Translations under genes and position numbers: made by a program
In this document: one piece after another, positions 1 to 13,544 of the stretch
Layout of the letters: the number at the start of each line of letters is the position of its first letter
Position numbering within the stretch: the first letter of the stretch is position 1
NCBI GenBank assembly: GCA_036785705.1
Contig: JAWUZG010000333.1
Location: forward strand, 62,001-126,000
DNA length: 64,000 bases
Origin: Acanthornis magna
Lineage: Eukaryota > Chordata > Aves > Passeriformes > Acanthizidae
Direction: 5' to 3'
Notes under the pieces: model-generated
What the model saw: only the letters and a program-made list of their open reading frames with translations
What the model was told of the DNA's origin: nothing
Database searches by the model: none

Positions 1-940
1 AATGCTGAGGCTCGTGCAAACAAGGAAGAGCAAGCATTACTATAAATGCCTACAATATATAAACACAATTACAGTTTGGAAGTTAAAGAACTGAATTAAG
101 AGTGCTATCTGGCCAGAGAAAGCTGATTAAAGGCAATGGAGATCAAGACAGTGAGATTACATCTAATTAGTTCACAAAAAAAAAAAAAGAAAAAACAACT
201 CCTCCAATTCTAAGGCTGATTAATTAATTAAAATTAGAAAAATATTTGCTACTGAAATGGAAACCACAATATTTAATGTAATGGTAGCTCATCTTTAGAA
301 TGAATTTTAGAATTAGAAGTAGATTAAATTTAGAATGTAGAACTAGCTCACCCATATAAAGCAGACTTTAATAGTCATCTTTGAGAAAGGACCATAGATT
401 ACTAAGTACAGAAAAATACCTGACACAGTATATACCACAAGTCTTTCCGTTACTTTTCTCCATCATACGTATCCTGTATACTTTATGCGAAGTAATGCTC
501 TGGCTAATCATGGAGTTCATTTCATACAGATCCTATACTTTTGAAAGAATGAGGAAATGTCTTAGCACCTCTAAGCTAGTCCTTAGAAAAATGACCTTTA
601 AGAAAAAATAATTTAAAAAAAGAGAAAATAGCCTTTCAAAAAGAAGTTTTAAAATTGATTGCCTTCAGAAATCAAATCTTTCCTTTTCCAAAAGAAACAT
701 GAGCAATGGAGTAAGTTAAAGTGGAGAGTGTATCTCAAATGTTAAAATCTAATGCACTATGTCAAACTACAGCATCTTGAGGCGATAATTTTACATGGGA
801 ATAACAATATACTCATATTTTCCAGGCATCCCAAGGTGTGTCAAAGAGATCAGATGAACAAATCAGGATCAGCTGTCAGGACAGAGTCCAGAAATAGCAT
901 CTCCCAAGTTCCAAGTCAGAGCTGGGTTCCCAAGCTGAGT
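1..940. other. AT-rich unique DNA, no gene seen
   Basis: AT-rich, CpG-poor sequence. It contains an A13 run at 176-188 followed by a second short A run, and a TTAATTAATTAA-type homeodomain-like stretch near 218-232. No splice-flanked open frame or recognisable repeat family was seen on either strand. Confidence 0.6.
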
Positions 941-1000
941 TATGCATATCTGGAATGCATATCTGCATATGCATATGCATATCTGTTTATGCATATCTGG
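941..1000. repeat. Degenerate GCATAT / ATGCATAT array
   Basis: About 60 bp built from repeated TATGCATATCTG-like units, with a pure core of GCATATGCATATGCATAT at about 965-982. The core is self-complementary, and every unit resembles an octamer/POU-type site (ATGCATAT differs from ATGCAAAT by one base). It could be a simple repeat or a cluster of POU sites; the sequence alone does not decide. Confidence 0.7.
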
Positions 1001-4000
1001 AAATTAAGGCAAATTTACTGCTCAGGTATGTTGAATCCATGTCTCTGGAAAGCCAGAACCACAGAATGAGTTTGGGCCAGGAATAGCTCAGCATTCCCTT
1101 GAAATTAATTACTGAATTCAATTGCTTTGCAGAGTCTGCTGGCAGATGTTGGTAATGTTTCAGAATTAAAAAGTAACAATTATAAATAAAATAATTCAGG
1201 GAAAATAGTAGATGAGATTTGCAGACATTGATCCCACAAATGCACCATCAAATAGAACTGCTGGAAATAATATTAAGAAATAAATAAGGAAATAAAATAG
1301 GAAATAAAATTAAGAATCTAAAAGTTGATAGAAATAATTGGGAAGCTCCAGCTTCTTCTTGGTTTAGAGTCATAAAGAATATCTCCATCATGTCAAGACC
1401 AGTCAATGTCATTTTCCACAGGCCAAAATAGCAGCTTCAGTAGGGCTAGAAAAAAATTAGTTAAAGAAGCCTTTCCATTTCCCAAAGCAGAATTGCTACA
1501 ACCATACCTTCTCATTTTCTCAAAAGTTTTATATTTTTTCTTAATGTTTTATTAAACATTCTCATTGATTTCTTACTAAGAAATACAATTTTGGCCAACG
1601 TGCACATCTCAGACATTATTTTAAAGACATTTCTGTAAAAGAAATCATGAGAAGTGTAATAAAAAAGAGGAAAGCACGTCTGTTATAAATCCAATGGAAC
1701 AACAACTTTCAAATTTTAAAAAAATCATGAAAATCTATTCTTTGGAAGGTTTTTAGCAAGTCTAAAGAACATAATTTATAAGGAATCTTCACAGTGACAG
1801 TCAATTTAACAGAAGCTCCACCTAGACCAAAAATTAATAGCATCACACAAACCTTCCATTTTTATCTCCATTTCTTTCACTGGGTTTCCTTGGCCAGACA
1901 GGACCCTTAACCAGCTTCAGCTCACTTCTAGGTATAGTTGTGTTTGCAATGAGCCACACAGGGACCCCTCCTGTGAAGCCTGAACTCTGCAAGCTGGGCA
2001 TTGGCTGGGTTTTTTCCAAATCCTTGTTTGAAAATTAAAATGATATTCACCCTTGATATTCTTGATGATTAGATACTCTGTGTGTATATATATTTTTATA
2101 TCTATATTTACATACACATATAGTCCTGGGTGCATGGCAATCATTCGCACACACAAACAATGGATATTCAATGCAAATGTGAAACTGCAAATGCACAAAT
2201 TGTTTCTTAATACTCATCTTCCCATCAATGAATATAATATAAATGATAATAATAAATATAAATTAATACTAAATTAATACTGAGTACTTGAAATATTTCT
2301 ACACGCACTAACAGTCTCTAGGATTAACACCAAATTTGACCAGAGGATAATAGTCATAACAACTCTCACCAGCAGTAGCCTCTTTCTGTCATTTTTAACA
2401 TCCAAAGGGTAAAGAAAAACTAATCTGAGCCAGGGTTTCTTTCTGTATGCTACAGATAGTCATCTCTGGCATCAGCAGACTGAGTCCAGGCTTCACATTG
2501 ATTTTCTTTTTTCCTCATGTATACAGTGAAATTGAAGACCTATGCATTTCTGTTAAATGAGGTTCTGCCTTAGCTAATAGCAAACTATGACAATGGTCTG
2601 CAAAGAACTGGGGAAAGGGAAGCAGTCTTTCAAAAAAATTCACCACCAGCAGCTGTAAATTCATAACTGTCAATAAAATTGCTGAGGTTTTTATATGCAC
2701 ATTAACAGCATGCTTCAGTGTAAAATGGGATTCTTAATTCTTTCCACAGAGCATTAAATCATATTTAAGATAAAAGGAATCCTCAATCAGCTACTGACAG
2801 GGTCCCTCCCTATCAAAAACACTCTGCTCCCTATGTTTGTACTTTGTTGACTTCAACAACAATCTAATTGCAAAAATTCTTCTCAAAGTATAATATAAAA
2901 CAATAGGGTGCAATTACACAACATATGTTGCTCTTCATTTACTCTAAGCACAATTCCAGGAGCCTAATGTGTTTTCTTGTAATGCCAGTAAAATGTATTT
3001 CAAAAGGAAGGTCACAAGTGGAAAGGTGGTGCAGGACAGAGCTTCAAGCTGCATGGGAAATGTTTTCTGTTTGCTTCATACTCCATGAGAGAGCACCCTA
3101 CACCCTGTGACGATGGAATGATGAAGTGGCTCCCAACAGTCTGTCAGGACTCTCTCAGGATACCAGCGGTGATACCTGCGCCTCCAGACAACTGGTGTTA
3201 CCAAAATGTTTCTCAATTCCCAAATCCCGCTGGGCACCAAGGGCACCTTCTTACCCTTGCACACATTTCAGCCCATCCCTCAAAAGTAACATGAATTGTA
3301 CCAGACAAAATCTGCCCCTCTGGTATCTCATTCCTTAAGAGATTAATAAAAGTGACATGCAGAGGGTCTCCAACAACATGTCCACCCATCCTTCTCTTAA
3401 CTTCACTGTCAGTGCAAACTAGCTAAGGCACTAGGGCGGCACAGGAGCTGTGAGTATTTAACCCACGACTTGTTGCTAAAAAAAAAAAAAAATTGTTAAA
3501 GTCCAAAACCTCTGTCACTAGGACAATATAGCACTTGCATTTATTTTATATTATTATTAATTATTTCTTCATAACCATGGGACTTCCTTTCGGTAGGAAT
3601 TTGACTGTGACTCGCAGTGTCTTTATCAGAACTCTGTGCTGGCTGCCCTGTTATGTGTTTACCAGCCCTCTGCCATCCCTCTGCTCCCAGGTCTCCCATG
3701 AGCACTGTCACCCAGACCAAGGGGCTTTCTGGAACGCGACCCTGGTATGCTCAGCTTGCCCTCTCCTCCTACTCAACTCAGTGTGCTGGCACAGCACAAG
3801 AGGGATGAAGCAGCAGGCATTCGGTTTCCCAACCTTCTCCAGAGCAAATGACATCTCGAGTGACCTGTTATTATTGAACTGGGTTTTAATGAAGTGCTGG
3901 TACTCCACACCATGACACAAAGAACATATGTGGCTGCAAGTAATTAATTACATTCTTGAAGAACCTAATAAGAAACTCTCATGTTTAAAGCACTTTATGG

Positions 4001-5180
4001 CAACTGTTAATTTTATCTCTCTAATTATCAGAGTAGCAATGGAGTAATGCACTTTTCACCTCCAACTTGCTTATTTTTCATTTCCTTCATCCAATAGCTT
4101 TGTTTATGCTAGCTATTGGTTCTGTGCAATAACCAATCTTATTTCTCTTTTCAATTTAAAAATATAAAATACATCAAGGATGAAATCAAACAAAAAACTT
4201 TAATTTCATCAGAAAAAAAATTTTTTTCACAGAAATGTCTGCTATAGGAAATTCACACTATTTTGTTTTCACATTTCCAAAGAGAATGGATTTTAGTATT
4301 GTGACTCTCTCAGGGGTCTGTCTTCAGGTGCTGAAGATGCTAAGCAGAGACACATCACCTTGAAGAAGTGATGAGCACCTCCTGTTGAGCACTGAAAATC
4401 AGTGGTGGTGTGCAAACCCGAAACTATTGACAATTCAGACTTTTTTACACTAACTTCAGGAAGCTACATTCTGATTCCATGCAAAATAGAAATATGTTTT
4501 TTCACCATGCTGACCTGTTTGACAAGTACGGACAGCCCTATGTGTTAAAGAGGAACCTACACAGAAATCAGAGGAACCAGGATCTGAGAAACAGCTTTGC
4601 TCTTCCGTGCTGGACCACAAGCGACTCTGAAACCATTGACCCTCTTCAGTAGCCTGATCCAAAACCACTGTCCAGCAGCAGAATTTCAATACCAGGCCCT
4701 AACTGCTGAAGGAATATTGTTCATGCTGATATGAAGTTTCACATTGATCAAATGTAATAAACCCCCATTTAATCTTTCACTAATTTTAATATAATGAAAA
4801 CTACTGCAAAGAACTTGCTGCTTGCTGTTATTGTAGAACAGAGTTATTGTGTGAAGAAATGAAGAAAGCACCCACACACTGAGATGACCTTTCTGAATAC
4901 TTCTTTATGGTTGGTCTGAATGTTATTTTTCAAAGCCAAACTAATCTTAAACCTTTATTTTATGCAGCTGAAAATTGGCCAAAGCAGGAAAAAAGAAACT
5001 CTGAGGATACTAATCCATATGCCCCTGAATTTATACCTTTCCCAAATGAAAGAAAACCAACCATTCCCTATAAGTACATACAATTAATATCTATATAATA
5101 AAACATAACCAATTTCAGGAAAAAGCAATTATTCCAGGAATTCTTAAAATGATTTCCAACATTACAGCAGCTCCATGTAT
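1001..5180. other. Unique intronic/intergenic DNA, no gene seen
   Basis: Mostly AT-rich sequence with an A15 run at 3478-3492. Stretches near 3070-3250 and 3590-3860 are somewhat richer in G+C and keep a few CpGs. Overlapping open frames occur there on both strands, but none has good splice signals or a protein-like composition. No repeat family was recognised. Confidence 0.5.
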
Positions 5181-5189
5181 CTCTGCTTT

Positions 5190-5400
5190 TAGCTGCTGAA
5201 GTGGAGTCACGACACCTGCCTCAGCAGACGGCCGTGCACGCACTGCAGAGCCACAGGCACCGGCTTGGCTTGTTAATGTGCACTGAGGCTGCTGCTGCTC
5301 GGAAGAGGACAGCCACCTCAAGAACAATTATTTTGTCTTTTAGCACTCCTGTTGCGGTAGCTGCAGCCAAAGCACTTAAAATGCCATCTATTTGCTGCCA
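5190..5400. other. CpG-retaining patch, possible conserved element
   Basis: A roughly 210-bp stretch with several CpGs (around 5209, 5230-5241, 5262, 5300 and 5354) in otherwise CpG-poor DNA, followed by an ACAATTATTTTGTC segment resembling SOX/POU sites. Retained CpGs hint at constraint or low germline methylation. No splice-bounded frame was convincing. Confidence 0.25.
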
Positions 5401-6847
5401 TCTACAAGTGTCAGGATAGAACTAGAGAAGCACAGACACCTATGGTAAATAGGCTTGCCTTTGCAAGCCTAATGGGAGGATGAAAGCCTTGTTTTTTGGG
5501 AAAATTAACCTGATGAGTTCTGCTAGTTTGTCCCTTGAAACACAACTCACAGGTGAAATAGTGCATCCTCAGAAATGAGGAGCATAATGATGCTTTATTG
5601 CTTGAGAAAGCCACATGCCTGTAGAGAATTTGTGTCATCATATACCAGGAGTAAGGCTGATGGAGCTGGCTTTAGGCTCTAATAAAGGAGGTGGAAAGAG
5701 ATGAAAAAACACCATGACAAAAGATGTTTTTGTTGCTTGTTGAGATTAGCCTGAATCAAAATGTGTTCACAGTTATAATTTCTCCTACAACTGGAAAAAA
5801 CTGCCAGTAAGAACAGCATGATTTTACTTTCCAATGCCACTGTAATTCTTATTCCTATCAAAGGAGGCTGAAAAAATTGACAAGTTATTTCATTAGGAAA
5901 TGCAGTTAATTTACAGGCAGGGTAATTTTCCCCCTACAAAATTGTATAATGAGCTTTAAACTCACTAAATAAAGGGTCTCTTCTCTGAGTGATTATGCTT
6001 CATTTACACAGGAATTAGTGGTGACTGGACCTCCTTTCAGAGTAGCTTTAAAAGAGTTACATTACAAAAAAACGTCAACAGCTTTGAAAAATATCCTAAC
6101 AGTCAACGGACTAAAAAACACTTCTCAGTGCAGCAGTGCATACATACATTGTCTTCATAAATATCTTTCAAAGGATAAGCACATAGCCATTAAATCACAT
6201 ACCAGAATCCAGAAAATCTCTAATACTGCTTTCTTATTACATTACTCACTTAGGCATTATGCTGATTGAATGTATAGAAAAGCCTAAAAAAACAGATGGA
6301 CAAGAATGTGAAGGAGCAATACTTTCCTCTTCAAAAATTGCCCTCACTCTATTCAATGCTAACTATTTATTTATTATATTTATTATGATTTGTTATTATT
6401 GTTGTTATTATTATTATTATTTTATCGTGGATTTTTTTACTGATTAGTCTGTCTAAAGAATAGACCCTTTGGTTTATAGCCAATTCTTACCAAATGTAGT
6501 CTAGTTCAGTTTTCATATAATTAAGTGGTAGCTAGAAAACCCCAGCATCTCCAAAATGCACACATTTTTGGATATTTACATAGAAACTAGGCAGTAGAAA
6601 CCATTCCCAACAGCAGCATGTTTATGGTATCATGATGGTAGTAGATATGGCACATAAATAGTGTTTGTCCCTGGCAAGTTACTGAAAGTAATTAAAGTTC
6701 CTGTTACCTAGAGCAGTTGACCCTGAGGTTGTGGAAGTAGGAGAAATATATTTGGAAGTTTCAGTTAAAAATTTCACCTCCCTTTCTTCCTTCGTAGTGT
6801 AGGAAGTCCTAATCGTCTTTCCACTGTACCGCAGAAGTGAGATTCAT
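5401..6847. other. Unique AT-rich DNA with a TTA-rich microsatellite
   Basis: No gene signal. The notable item is a TTA/TTG-rich low-complexity stretch at about 6363-6424 (TATTTATTTATTATATTT, then TTATTATTGTTG repeats). Confidence 0.5.
6363..6424. repeat. (TTA)n / (TTG)n low-complexity repeat
   Basis: Imperfect trinucleotide run of TTA with a few TTG units, preceded by TATT units. It is a simple repeat; length variation between individuals is likely. Confidence 0.75.
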
Positions 6848-6930
6848 AATATTTAAGGTCTGGAAGGGGCCATTTAATCATGAAGCCTGTCCTCCTTTAT
6901 CATGGCATTTCGTAAGAGGTCTACGATCAC
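6848..6930 (-). mobile_element. Old CR1-type LINE 3' fragment (degenerate)
   Basis: The plus strand reads AAGGTCTGGAAGGGGCC, then ATTTAATCATGAAGCCTGTCC and TCCTTTATCATGGC. This follows the antisense pattern of old amniote CR1 3' ends (TCTGGAAGGGACCAT..ATCATCTAG.CTGACCTCCT), so the element lies on the minus strand. It is heavily mutated and lacks the terminal octamer tail. Assignment is by remembered family pattern, not by alignment. Confidence 0.5.
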
Positions 6931-7060
6931 ACAGAATCAGTGACATCTGTGCAAGTGCTTAACTAAATCTAAGCCAAAATATCCTGAGTCGGCACCACAG
7001 ACCATCACAACAGCACAGTTAGCTTACAGGGAATGGGGAGAAAATAATTTTAAAAGGAAA

Positions 7061-7072
7061 GGGGGGGGGGGG
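7061..7072. repeat. G12 homopolymer within a purine-rich tract
   Basis: Twelve consecutive G residues, flanked on the right by AAGAAAAAAAGTATAAGAAA. The purine-rich stretch runs to about 7115 and directly precedes the CpG-rich patch. Confidence 0.9.
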
Positions 7073-7137
7073 AAGAAAAAAAGTATAAGAAAAAAAAAAG
7101 AGAAGTAGTAGTAGTAAAAATGAATCATGGGAATAAT

Positions 7138-7482
7138 TGGGATGCAGTCCTCGGGAACGTGGCACACCCATTGTGGATGGGGCACCGGCTCCCTTTGAGC
7201 AAAACCGGGACATCATTGCCATCCACTGGACAGGAGGGAGAATGCAGCGCGGGAGCGACACCGAGCACAGGGACAGCAGGCAGAGAAAGGGGCTGGCAGG
7301 AACGCCTGGAAAGCCTTCTCGACATCCCTGCTTCACTTTCACCCTTCACACACCCACCCTGACATGGTCGGGCCTCCCTCGGAAGCCTGGAAGACAAGTC
7401 GGAAGGTGTGAAAGTGGATCTGGTAACTAAAGCAGAAGCCAGCACGGTGCCATGAATACAGCCTGAGTACAGCTCTGCCACG
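7138..7482. promoter_or_regulatory. Small CpG-rich patch (mini CpG island)
   Basis: About 15 CpGs in roughly 345 bp (for example near 7152, 7158, 7186, 7206, 7248-7256, 7262, 7302, 7320, 7369, 7380, 7400, 7445 and 7482), against a background of well under one per 100 bp. The patch is GC-rich and overlapped by open frames of 97-118 codons on both strands, as expected of stop-poor GC-rich DNA. It could be an alternative or orphan promoter, an unmethylated enhancer, or a GC-rich repeat I do not recognise. No TATA box or clear first exon with a donor was found. Confidence 0.4.
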
Positions 7483-8359
7483 AGGAGGGTGAGCTAGAGC
7501 TTGAGGCTGCTCTGGCAGGTGACACACATGCTGCCTACTTTCCAGCAGCTTTGAAAGAAGGAAACCTTTGGATCAGGCTCCTCATGCAAAGTTACGAATA
7601 CTTTCTGGAGATTTTATGCCTGGAAGTCATTTGCACGCTTTGGAATAAAATGACAAGACCAAAGAATTTGAGAGTTACAATGGTTTTCTCTGACAGAGAA
7701 GTCTCTACTTCATCTCATAGAAATCCATCCATACATGGGTGAAACATCAACTTCTGAAAGTGACTGCCTATCTATATGATGTATGCAAAGGAGCATATGC
7801 CTCTTGAATACAAATGTAGTAAAGCACCTGTGAAAATGCTTTTTAAATCATAACCAGTATTTACTGAACTGACACAAACCATTTAAAATAATTTAGATAA
7901 TAAGCACTATCAAAGAACACGAAATGAACTTACTAATACCTACAAAATGATGAGGGACAACTTGCTGACAGTATTGGCACTCAACAAAATTTGGCCACCA
8001 CAGTAGCTCATATCAACCACTCAACCTACACACTTGGATTATGTATTAATTTTGCATGACTGCACATAGTTTTTGGTAGCAACTGGAAGACCTTGGCCAC
8101 TTGTGGGAGAAGGACGAGTCCACCCCCAGTCTTCCTCCTCCCTATCCCAGATCCAGGTACTGAGGAGGCAGCTCCCAGATGCTGGGTGAGCCCCACCATG
8201 CTGTGCCACAGAGTCACAAACTGGTGTTTGTTGGTTTATATATACTGCACACACTATGCACTGCTCTGATACTTTAGGGAGACTGGGAATTGCTGCTCAA
8301 TCTGTTTGGATCAGCTGAGTGACTTGAAACAAGCAATTTCACCCCTCCAGTATTCACTT

Positions 8360-8379
8360 CCCACCCCCCCACCCCCCCC
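8360..8379 (-). repeat. C-rich tract; G-quadruplex-capable on the minus strand
   Basis: CCC, A, seven C, A, eight C. On the minus strand this gives 8, 7 and 3 consecutive G separated by single T residues, enough for four G-triplets with short loops. It is a candidate quadruplex former; no adjacent gene feature gives it a role. Confidence 0.6.
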
Positions 8380-11300
8380 AATAAGGCAATAACAGCAACC
8401 TCCTTGGTGTAGCAGCTTCAGACTGTTATTTATAAGAGGAAACTATTACTGCTGAAATTAAATCCTTACGAACTTCACCCCATATGTGAATAATGCTGGT
8501 CCAGGTGCAATTTTCTAACCCATCTTTAGTGTTACTAATTAAAAAACCTTTGTTGGACTCTGTTATGGCCTATGAATGTTTTTTACAGGGCGCTCATCTC
8601 TGCTCCTTGACTCTTGTCTTTTCCAGTCAGTTTTTCTCTCTCATTCAGCAGCAGCCTCCCTAACACTGCCACACTAGTTTAGTCACACCAGCCACTTCAT
8701 GACCTCTTGCTGCAGCCTTCAGTAACACAGGACTTCATTCTGCAGCTTCATGAGCTGGATCATTGTGTTGTTACTCAGACATGCTCACCTGGGACATGGA
8801 GAGGCACTGCAGCTTTGCACAGTGCCTGGAACAGAATTTTGCTAAAACTCACAGCAACCTTCATTCTCCAAAGTATGCGTAAGACTAAGACACAGCAACA
8901 ATGCCCCAACACAACTAGCTGCTCTGATTTTTCTGGGGATTAAGGACCACCTGTAAGAAAAGGAGGGAAGGTTTATTTGCCATTGACCCCAAAGAGTCAT
9001 TTTTCTTTGGACTCATTCTTCAGAGTATGTGGAAAAGGCACAGCACATCACTACAGAGCTCTGCAGAGTGAGCTGCACTCACCCTGCAACTGAAGGAAGA
9101 GGTTCTTGCATCTCTAACACTAAAGCAAGGGTCCTCTTTTTGGATACAATCAAGAATTAGTTTTTCAGTTGCAGAAATGCTAAATATGCATAAATACATT
9201 TTAAAACTGGGCAGAGACATCCATTCCAAATTCTCAGCTTTGACATTCCTCACATACTAAGACTCACTTTCCGACGTGCAGAATAACACACATTTCTGTG
9301 GTATTTTACCAGTACTAAGCACTATTACAGGCAAATAGGAACTGATCTATATACCAAAATACACTGCTGAGGATCTGTCATCCCTACTCTATGTATTTCA
9401 GATTTTGCTGTTTCTCTGTTCAAACTTCAGACTAGCTCTGCTTTGATGCCTTGTCCTGAAGCTCACACGTACCTGGTGTGCATTCAAGACTCCCTGAGCA
9501 CATCCTCTAGTTTAGTCTCATTAAAAAAAAAAACATCAACTTCACATTCTTCGTGCACTGCTGTTCAACCAAGACCAATCAAAGGGGACCAACTAGGAAA
9601 TTCACTTCAGAGGAGCATCCCTGATCTGAATTAAAACATGAATATAGATGCAGTTGTTGAGACACTCATTTTTGGTGGTCCATTAAGTTTTGACAAATGA
9701 CCATGTCTCAGTGATAACCACATGGAAGCTCATCATAGGAATAGGATTTGAATTTTTGTTGTAGTTACATTAGACAATGACTAAACCCGCAAGGACTTTA
9801 AGCATATATACTCTGAATTGTTTCCTTCCAAAAAGAGCTAAATTATTTTCAGACTGTGTTTTATCACAGCTTACTATCTCAGCAGGCACAGCTCCACTGA
9901 AACTGCCTTGTTTGCCTCTACAAGATCCTGTGATTTTTACTGTCAAAAAAATATGCCAGATTTCCCTATTAGTCACTCACTGAATTACAGGGCATGGGAT
10001 CCCAGGCATGGCCAGCATATCAGGGGCATCAGCATCCCTGCTCACAACCAGATTGTGCTGCTTAGCTGAAGGATGAGATCCTGCTCTTGCCCACATTCAG
10101 AATGGTCTGGAGGTAGAGGAGAGGACCCACACAGTAGCAGTGCCAGGGCCCAGGTAACCCCCTTGCTCTAAGTGGGGCATAAACATCACTTAAGCTGCCT
10201 CTAGTTTGTAGTTTTTCAGCTTCAAAGTCAAGTTAATAAAATGGCTGTTGTTGTGAAAGCATTACATAGAAAATAATAAAAGCTCAGAAAAAAATTGTAA
10301 CAGGGAACAGAAATTCCTCCATAAGCCACGACTATGAATTTGTCCCAACAAACCATTCTGATCATCACAATTTAGCAGCACCTGATTGCTCAGGGACATT
10401 ATCTTGGCAGTGTCAGCCCAGACTGTAGGTGAGCACCCAACATCTTCAAAGCCCCCCCAGAAGTTAGTGTTAATTTGCAACACTGTTGAAAGGGCCTGCA
10501 GACAGGAAAAGGGATGAAAAGCACAAAAAGAGGGACATCCTCTCGTAAATCCAGATGTGGTCCCTCAGATCTTCCTCCTGAGGCACGCTGACAAAGCAAA
10601 GCAGCGAAATTGCCTCTTGTGCTGTTCTATAAATGCTCCTTCACCCTGGAAACTGGGAAATTTAAACAATATCAGATTGAGACCCTTCCACTCTCAGGAA
10701 ACCAATCAACAAATTTATTGCTTGATGCAAGTTTTAATGTTTAGAAAAGTTAAAAAGAGGGTTTGTTTTAAAGGATGTTAAAGAAATAGTAGGAAACAAC
10801 CAAAACAGCATCAGTTACCTGTTACATTTCAACAACTACTGAACCATAAAATCTTCAATCAATCCCTTCAACTTTTTTGGCAAGTCAAACACTCAGGTAG
10901 TTATCCTCTCACACAAAACAAAGATTTTACATTTTTGGATGGAAGAAATTAGTGCCATGTCTTTTTGCTATATAAAATATCCCTTTTGCTATCATTCCTT
11001 TTCCAAAGCTTTTAGAAAGCCTAGTGAAAGTGGGAGCATACCTTTCACATTATCAAGACAGCACCTAAATTTTCATCTTCCATATTCCAATAAGGCAGCT
11101 AGCATAAAACATTTAGAAGCACCATAAGATGGAAATGTAGCAGGGTAACTCATTGAGAACTGAAAGTCTCAGTTGCATCTCTCAGTCATGCACAGTTCTT
11201 ATTCCTTCACTGAGAGAAACACAGTAATGAAAGTGTTATAAAATGGTGAATATGACAGGTGCAGGTTAAGATGGAGTCAAACAGAGATGAACTGATATTT

Positions 11301-13415
11301 TATTATTATTTTAATAAATACATAATCTAACTGCTTTACTTAGATGCATTGGTTCCAGTGTAATTATCTCTATTGCTTATGATTTTGGTGCTATATGAGA
11401 GTAAATCCCTACCATCTAAAGCCAATAGGAGAGCTAATCTTGACTGCCTATAAAAGGGAAGTATTGTACAATTGCTGAGACAAAGGGAAGAGTACCACCA
11501 TTTCAGCTGATGATTGCTGTATTACAAATCTTTTTGCAATGCTGATGACTCTTAGGAAAAGGTAAGGCCTATTTCCTGGCCAGAATTTTGTGTTGCTTCA
11601 AAATTAAGAGTACAAGAGCAAAAGAGGTACCAAAGGAAAAACAACAAAGAAACAGTGCCTGAAATTTTATGGTGAAACTAAATGATCACGGCTGCAGCTT
11701 GCTGCCAGTGGAAATGAGAACAGACTTGCCTTTCCAATACTGTCAGAAAGCCCATCTGGGGAAGATGCCCAACAGTGCCCAAACCAAACCACAGTCAACA
11801 GATTACCAGAAGATGATCTTTCTGTTAAGGCTGTTTTTAATAAACAGGCTCATCCAGAACAGGAGGTGAAAACTCCCATCTTTAGAGCACAAATCTTCAT
11901 CAGTTTCTTTGAAGAAATAGCTTATTTTCAAGTGCTTCAGCATAGCAAATCCCAGGTAAAAGCAAATAAGAAAAATGACCTCTAGAAGTATTGTCATAAA
12001 TCTCATAGGTGTACTCACTAGTCACTTTTCTAGAAAGTTTCATGCATGTAAGGCATTGCCTTTGAGACCATTTGCCACAATAAAACACAGCTGAAGATGC
12101 AAGAAATTTCTCACATATGAGAAAATTTTAATTTTCATTAATTTTATCTCAGTCTAAATAACCAGTCTCTGGAAAAATTGCACAAAAAATTATTTGACAC
12201 TTCAAGAATAAGGGATATTATTTTAAAGAGATGCCTCATATTTTTTCAGAGTGTCTTGTGATAACATTTCAGTTCTCACTTTAACCAAAAGACTTACTGT
12301 TTTTGCAGTACGAGAAGCATATATGATATACTCCATTTCTGGAGTGAAAGGTGAAGTATTTCTGGATATTTCTGGATAAAAGGTGAAAGATATGCAAGAC
12401 ATACATACAATCTTAGGAGAACATATTGAAAGTTATGTAAAAAGTACATTAAAAGACTCCACAAGATAAATAGTGAATTAGCAGGACGACTAGGGAGATT
12501 TTTGTTACCTCTGCTGTTCAGAGGTAACTTTTTCTGCAAAAAAACTGCTAGTGGCTTGAACTGGGATAGCCAAATCCTAGTCAGCAGATCCTTTTAGATT
12601 TTCTTAACTCCAGGCCCAACATGTGGCACTAGAGTAGGAAATCACCTCTTGAAATCCTTTCCTAAAGGGGAACCATGAGCTGAGTCTGCCAGGAAGAACT
12701 GTAAGACTCCCCTCCTCACTTCTGAGAGACAGGACAAATGAAAACACAAATGAAAAACATCCATTCTTCCTTCCTATTTGTCTAAACCAGCCCTGTAACC
12801 CACCTTCAAAAAATTAAATTTTTGGAAAAACAACAATGTAACCAACTTAGCAGGCAGGAGATAGAACACTGATGCAAGGTGATAATGGTGTCTCAAAGAG
12901 CAGAAGAAATTCAGAGTTGGCCTCTGCAAAGAAGATGTAACTCCATGTGCAGACGTGGGTCTAGACAGTTTTAGTGAACATATTTTATTGCTCTGTCAGC
13001 CCGTGTTTAAATGTGACTTCACATCTACCTCACTTTTGCATGTGCATACAAAAATATGCATTTTTTAAAAAAAATCTCAGAGAAAAAAGTGTTAGCTGAT
13101 GTAGAGCAATAATCCTGTGGCAGAACAGTTTACAAAAGATGACAGAAAGCAGGCAGCACAAGTAAACCTCTGGAGAAGATGCCATGGGAAAATGAGAAAA
13201 GCTTAGTCAAAGAAGATCAGATAATTAGGGCACTGTTATAAAAAACACAAATGAATTACTGAAATTTAAAACAAACATAGACTAGGTCATAAACTTACTG
13301 GTGTCATTAATGCACGGCGAAGTTGAAAGAAAAATCCTCCATGACTAAGGATGAGCGAGTTGTGTGAACAGTTAAAGAGAACAATATGAATTCAAAATAA
13401 AAATGTCCCCAAGAG

Positions 13416-13544
13416 AAAAAAAAAAAATCCACCTGTGAAGAGAAGAAAGGAAAAAATCTTACTAAAAAAACAAACCAAACCAAACAAAAACCCCCCCATC
13501 AAGTAAGAATTCTATGGAGTTGAGTGACAACAAAAAAAAAAAAA
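13416..13544. repeat. Two A-runs (A12 and A13) in an A-rich segment
   Basis: A12 at 13416-13427 and A13 at 13532-13544, with an ACAAACCAAACCAAACAAAAA stretch in between. They could be the tails of retroposed sequence, but no element body was recognised upstream on either side. Confidence 0.6.

Noticed and set aside
7019..7481. Overlapping 107- and 118-codon minus frames as a gene
   Set aside because: The 107-codon frame runs through the G12/A-rich tract (poly-L/F/P translation) and the other reflects GC-rich stop-poor DNA; kept only as a CpG-rich patch.
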